Assembly: GCF_022533585.1 (NCBI RefSeq)
Contig: NZ_CP092827.1
Coordinates: 2,954,001 to 3,018,000 of the forward strand
Length of the DNA: 64,000 nt
Reading direction: 5' to 3'
From: Pseudomonas sp. LS.1a
GTDB lineage: Bacteria > Pseudomonadota > Gammaproteobacteria > Pseudomonadales > Pseudomonadaceae
Positions within the stretch are counted from its first letter, which is position 1; the number at the start of each line of letters is the position of its first letter. The position numbers and the translations under genes were made by a program. Below the pieces are notes generated by a model, which saw only the letters and a list, made by a program, of their open reading frames with translations, ran no database searches and had not been told where the DNA came from. Shown piece by piece: positions 64,000 to 64,000 of this stretch.

Positions 64000-64000
64000 T

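Overview
The window is typical of a fluorescent Pseudomonas of the P. putida group. The DNA is GC-rich, 23-35 bp REP palindromes with the core GGGAGCGGG fill the intergenic gaps, and gene content and order match, from memory, the stretch of P. putida KT2440 that runs from dnaE2 to the ben operon. No rRNA or tRNA gene was seen. Most genes are ordinary chromosomal metabolism. The accessory-looking parts are an exopolysaccharide (EPS) locus, two orphan RHS-tip genes and one insertion sequence inside a repeat array.

Layout. 1-10.8 kb: benzoate degradation, all on the minus strand (benR, then benA-benB-benC-benD-benK-catA-benE-benF). A BenR operator pair lies before benA, and CA-rich Crc/Hfq-type motifs lie before several start codons. 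11-18.3 kb: a lipoprotein, an HisN-type phosphatase, a tandem universal stress protein, a Fur-boxed TonB receptor, PagL lipid A deacylase, a PhyH-type dioxygenase and a small secreted protein. 18.4-28 kb: polyamine catabolism (PtrR-like LysR, Sad-like dehydrogenase, AraC regulator, PuuA-like ligase, PotF/SpuD-like binding protein, PuuB-like oxidase), with an SF1 helicase gene in the middle. 28-32.3 kb: a DUF3313-type lipoprotein, a second RHS tip, and L-serine deaminase SdaA with a divergent LysR gene.

32.5-57.5 kb: a complete Wzx/Wzy-type EPS locus resembling the KT2440 peb cluster. It has three transcription blocks. A long minus-strand block runs from the flippase (44.7 kb) to the priming glycosyl-1-phosphate transferase (32.5 kb). 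A divergent plus-strand block carries the Wzy polymerase, a secreted clan-A glycosidase and GalE. A second minus-strand block starts with an unlisted 58-aa secreted/membrane peptide, followed by the export protein, a beta-barrel, the chain-length regulator and a BY-kinase-like ATPase. Where galE and the kinase gene converge there is a satellite-like array of 14 units of about 118 bp, each an inverted pair of REPs. An IS3-family element (1251 bp, GTG target duplication) has landed inside the eleventh unit.

57.8-64 kb: an XRE-cupin regulator, a short-chain fatty acid transporter (AtoE) and 3-oxoacid CoA-transferase subunits (ketone-body/acetoacetate use), a divergent LysR gene overlapping an aldo/keto reductase gene, and the 3' end of dnaE2.

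The points most worth a second look are the 118-bp BIME array with its IS, the 58-aa peptide with a PEP-CTERM-like tail in an EPS operon, the two-part promoter motif shared by both EPS control regions, the Tat mini-protein coupled to a GMC oxidoreductase, and the RHS tip wedged into the benR-benA regulatory region.
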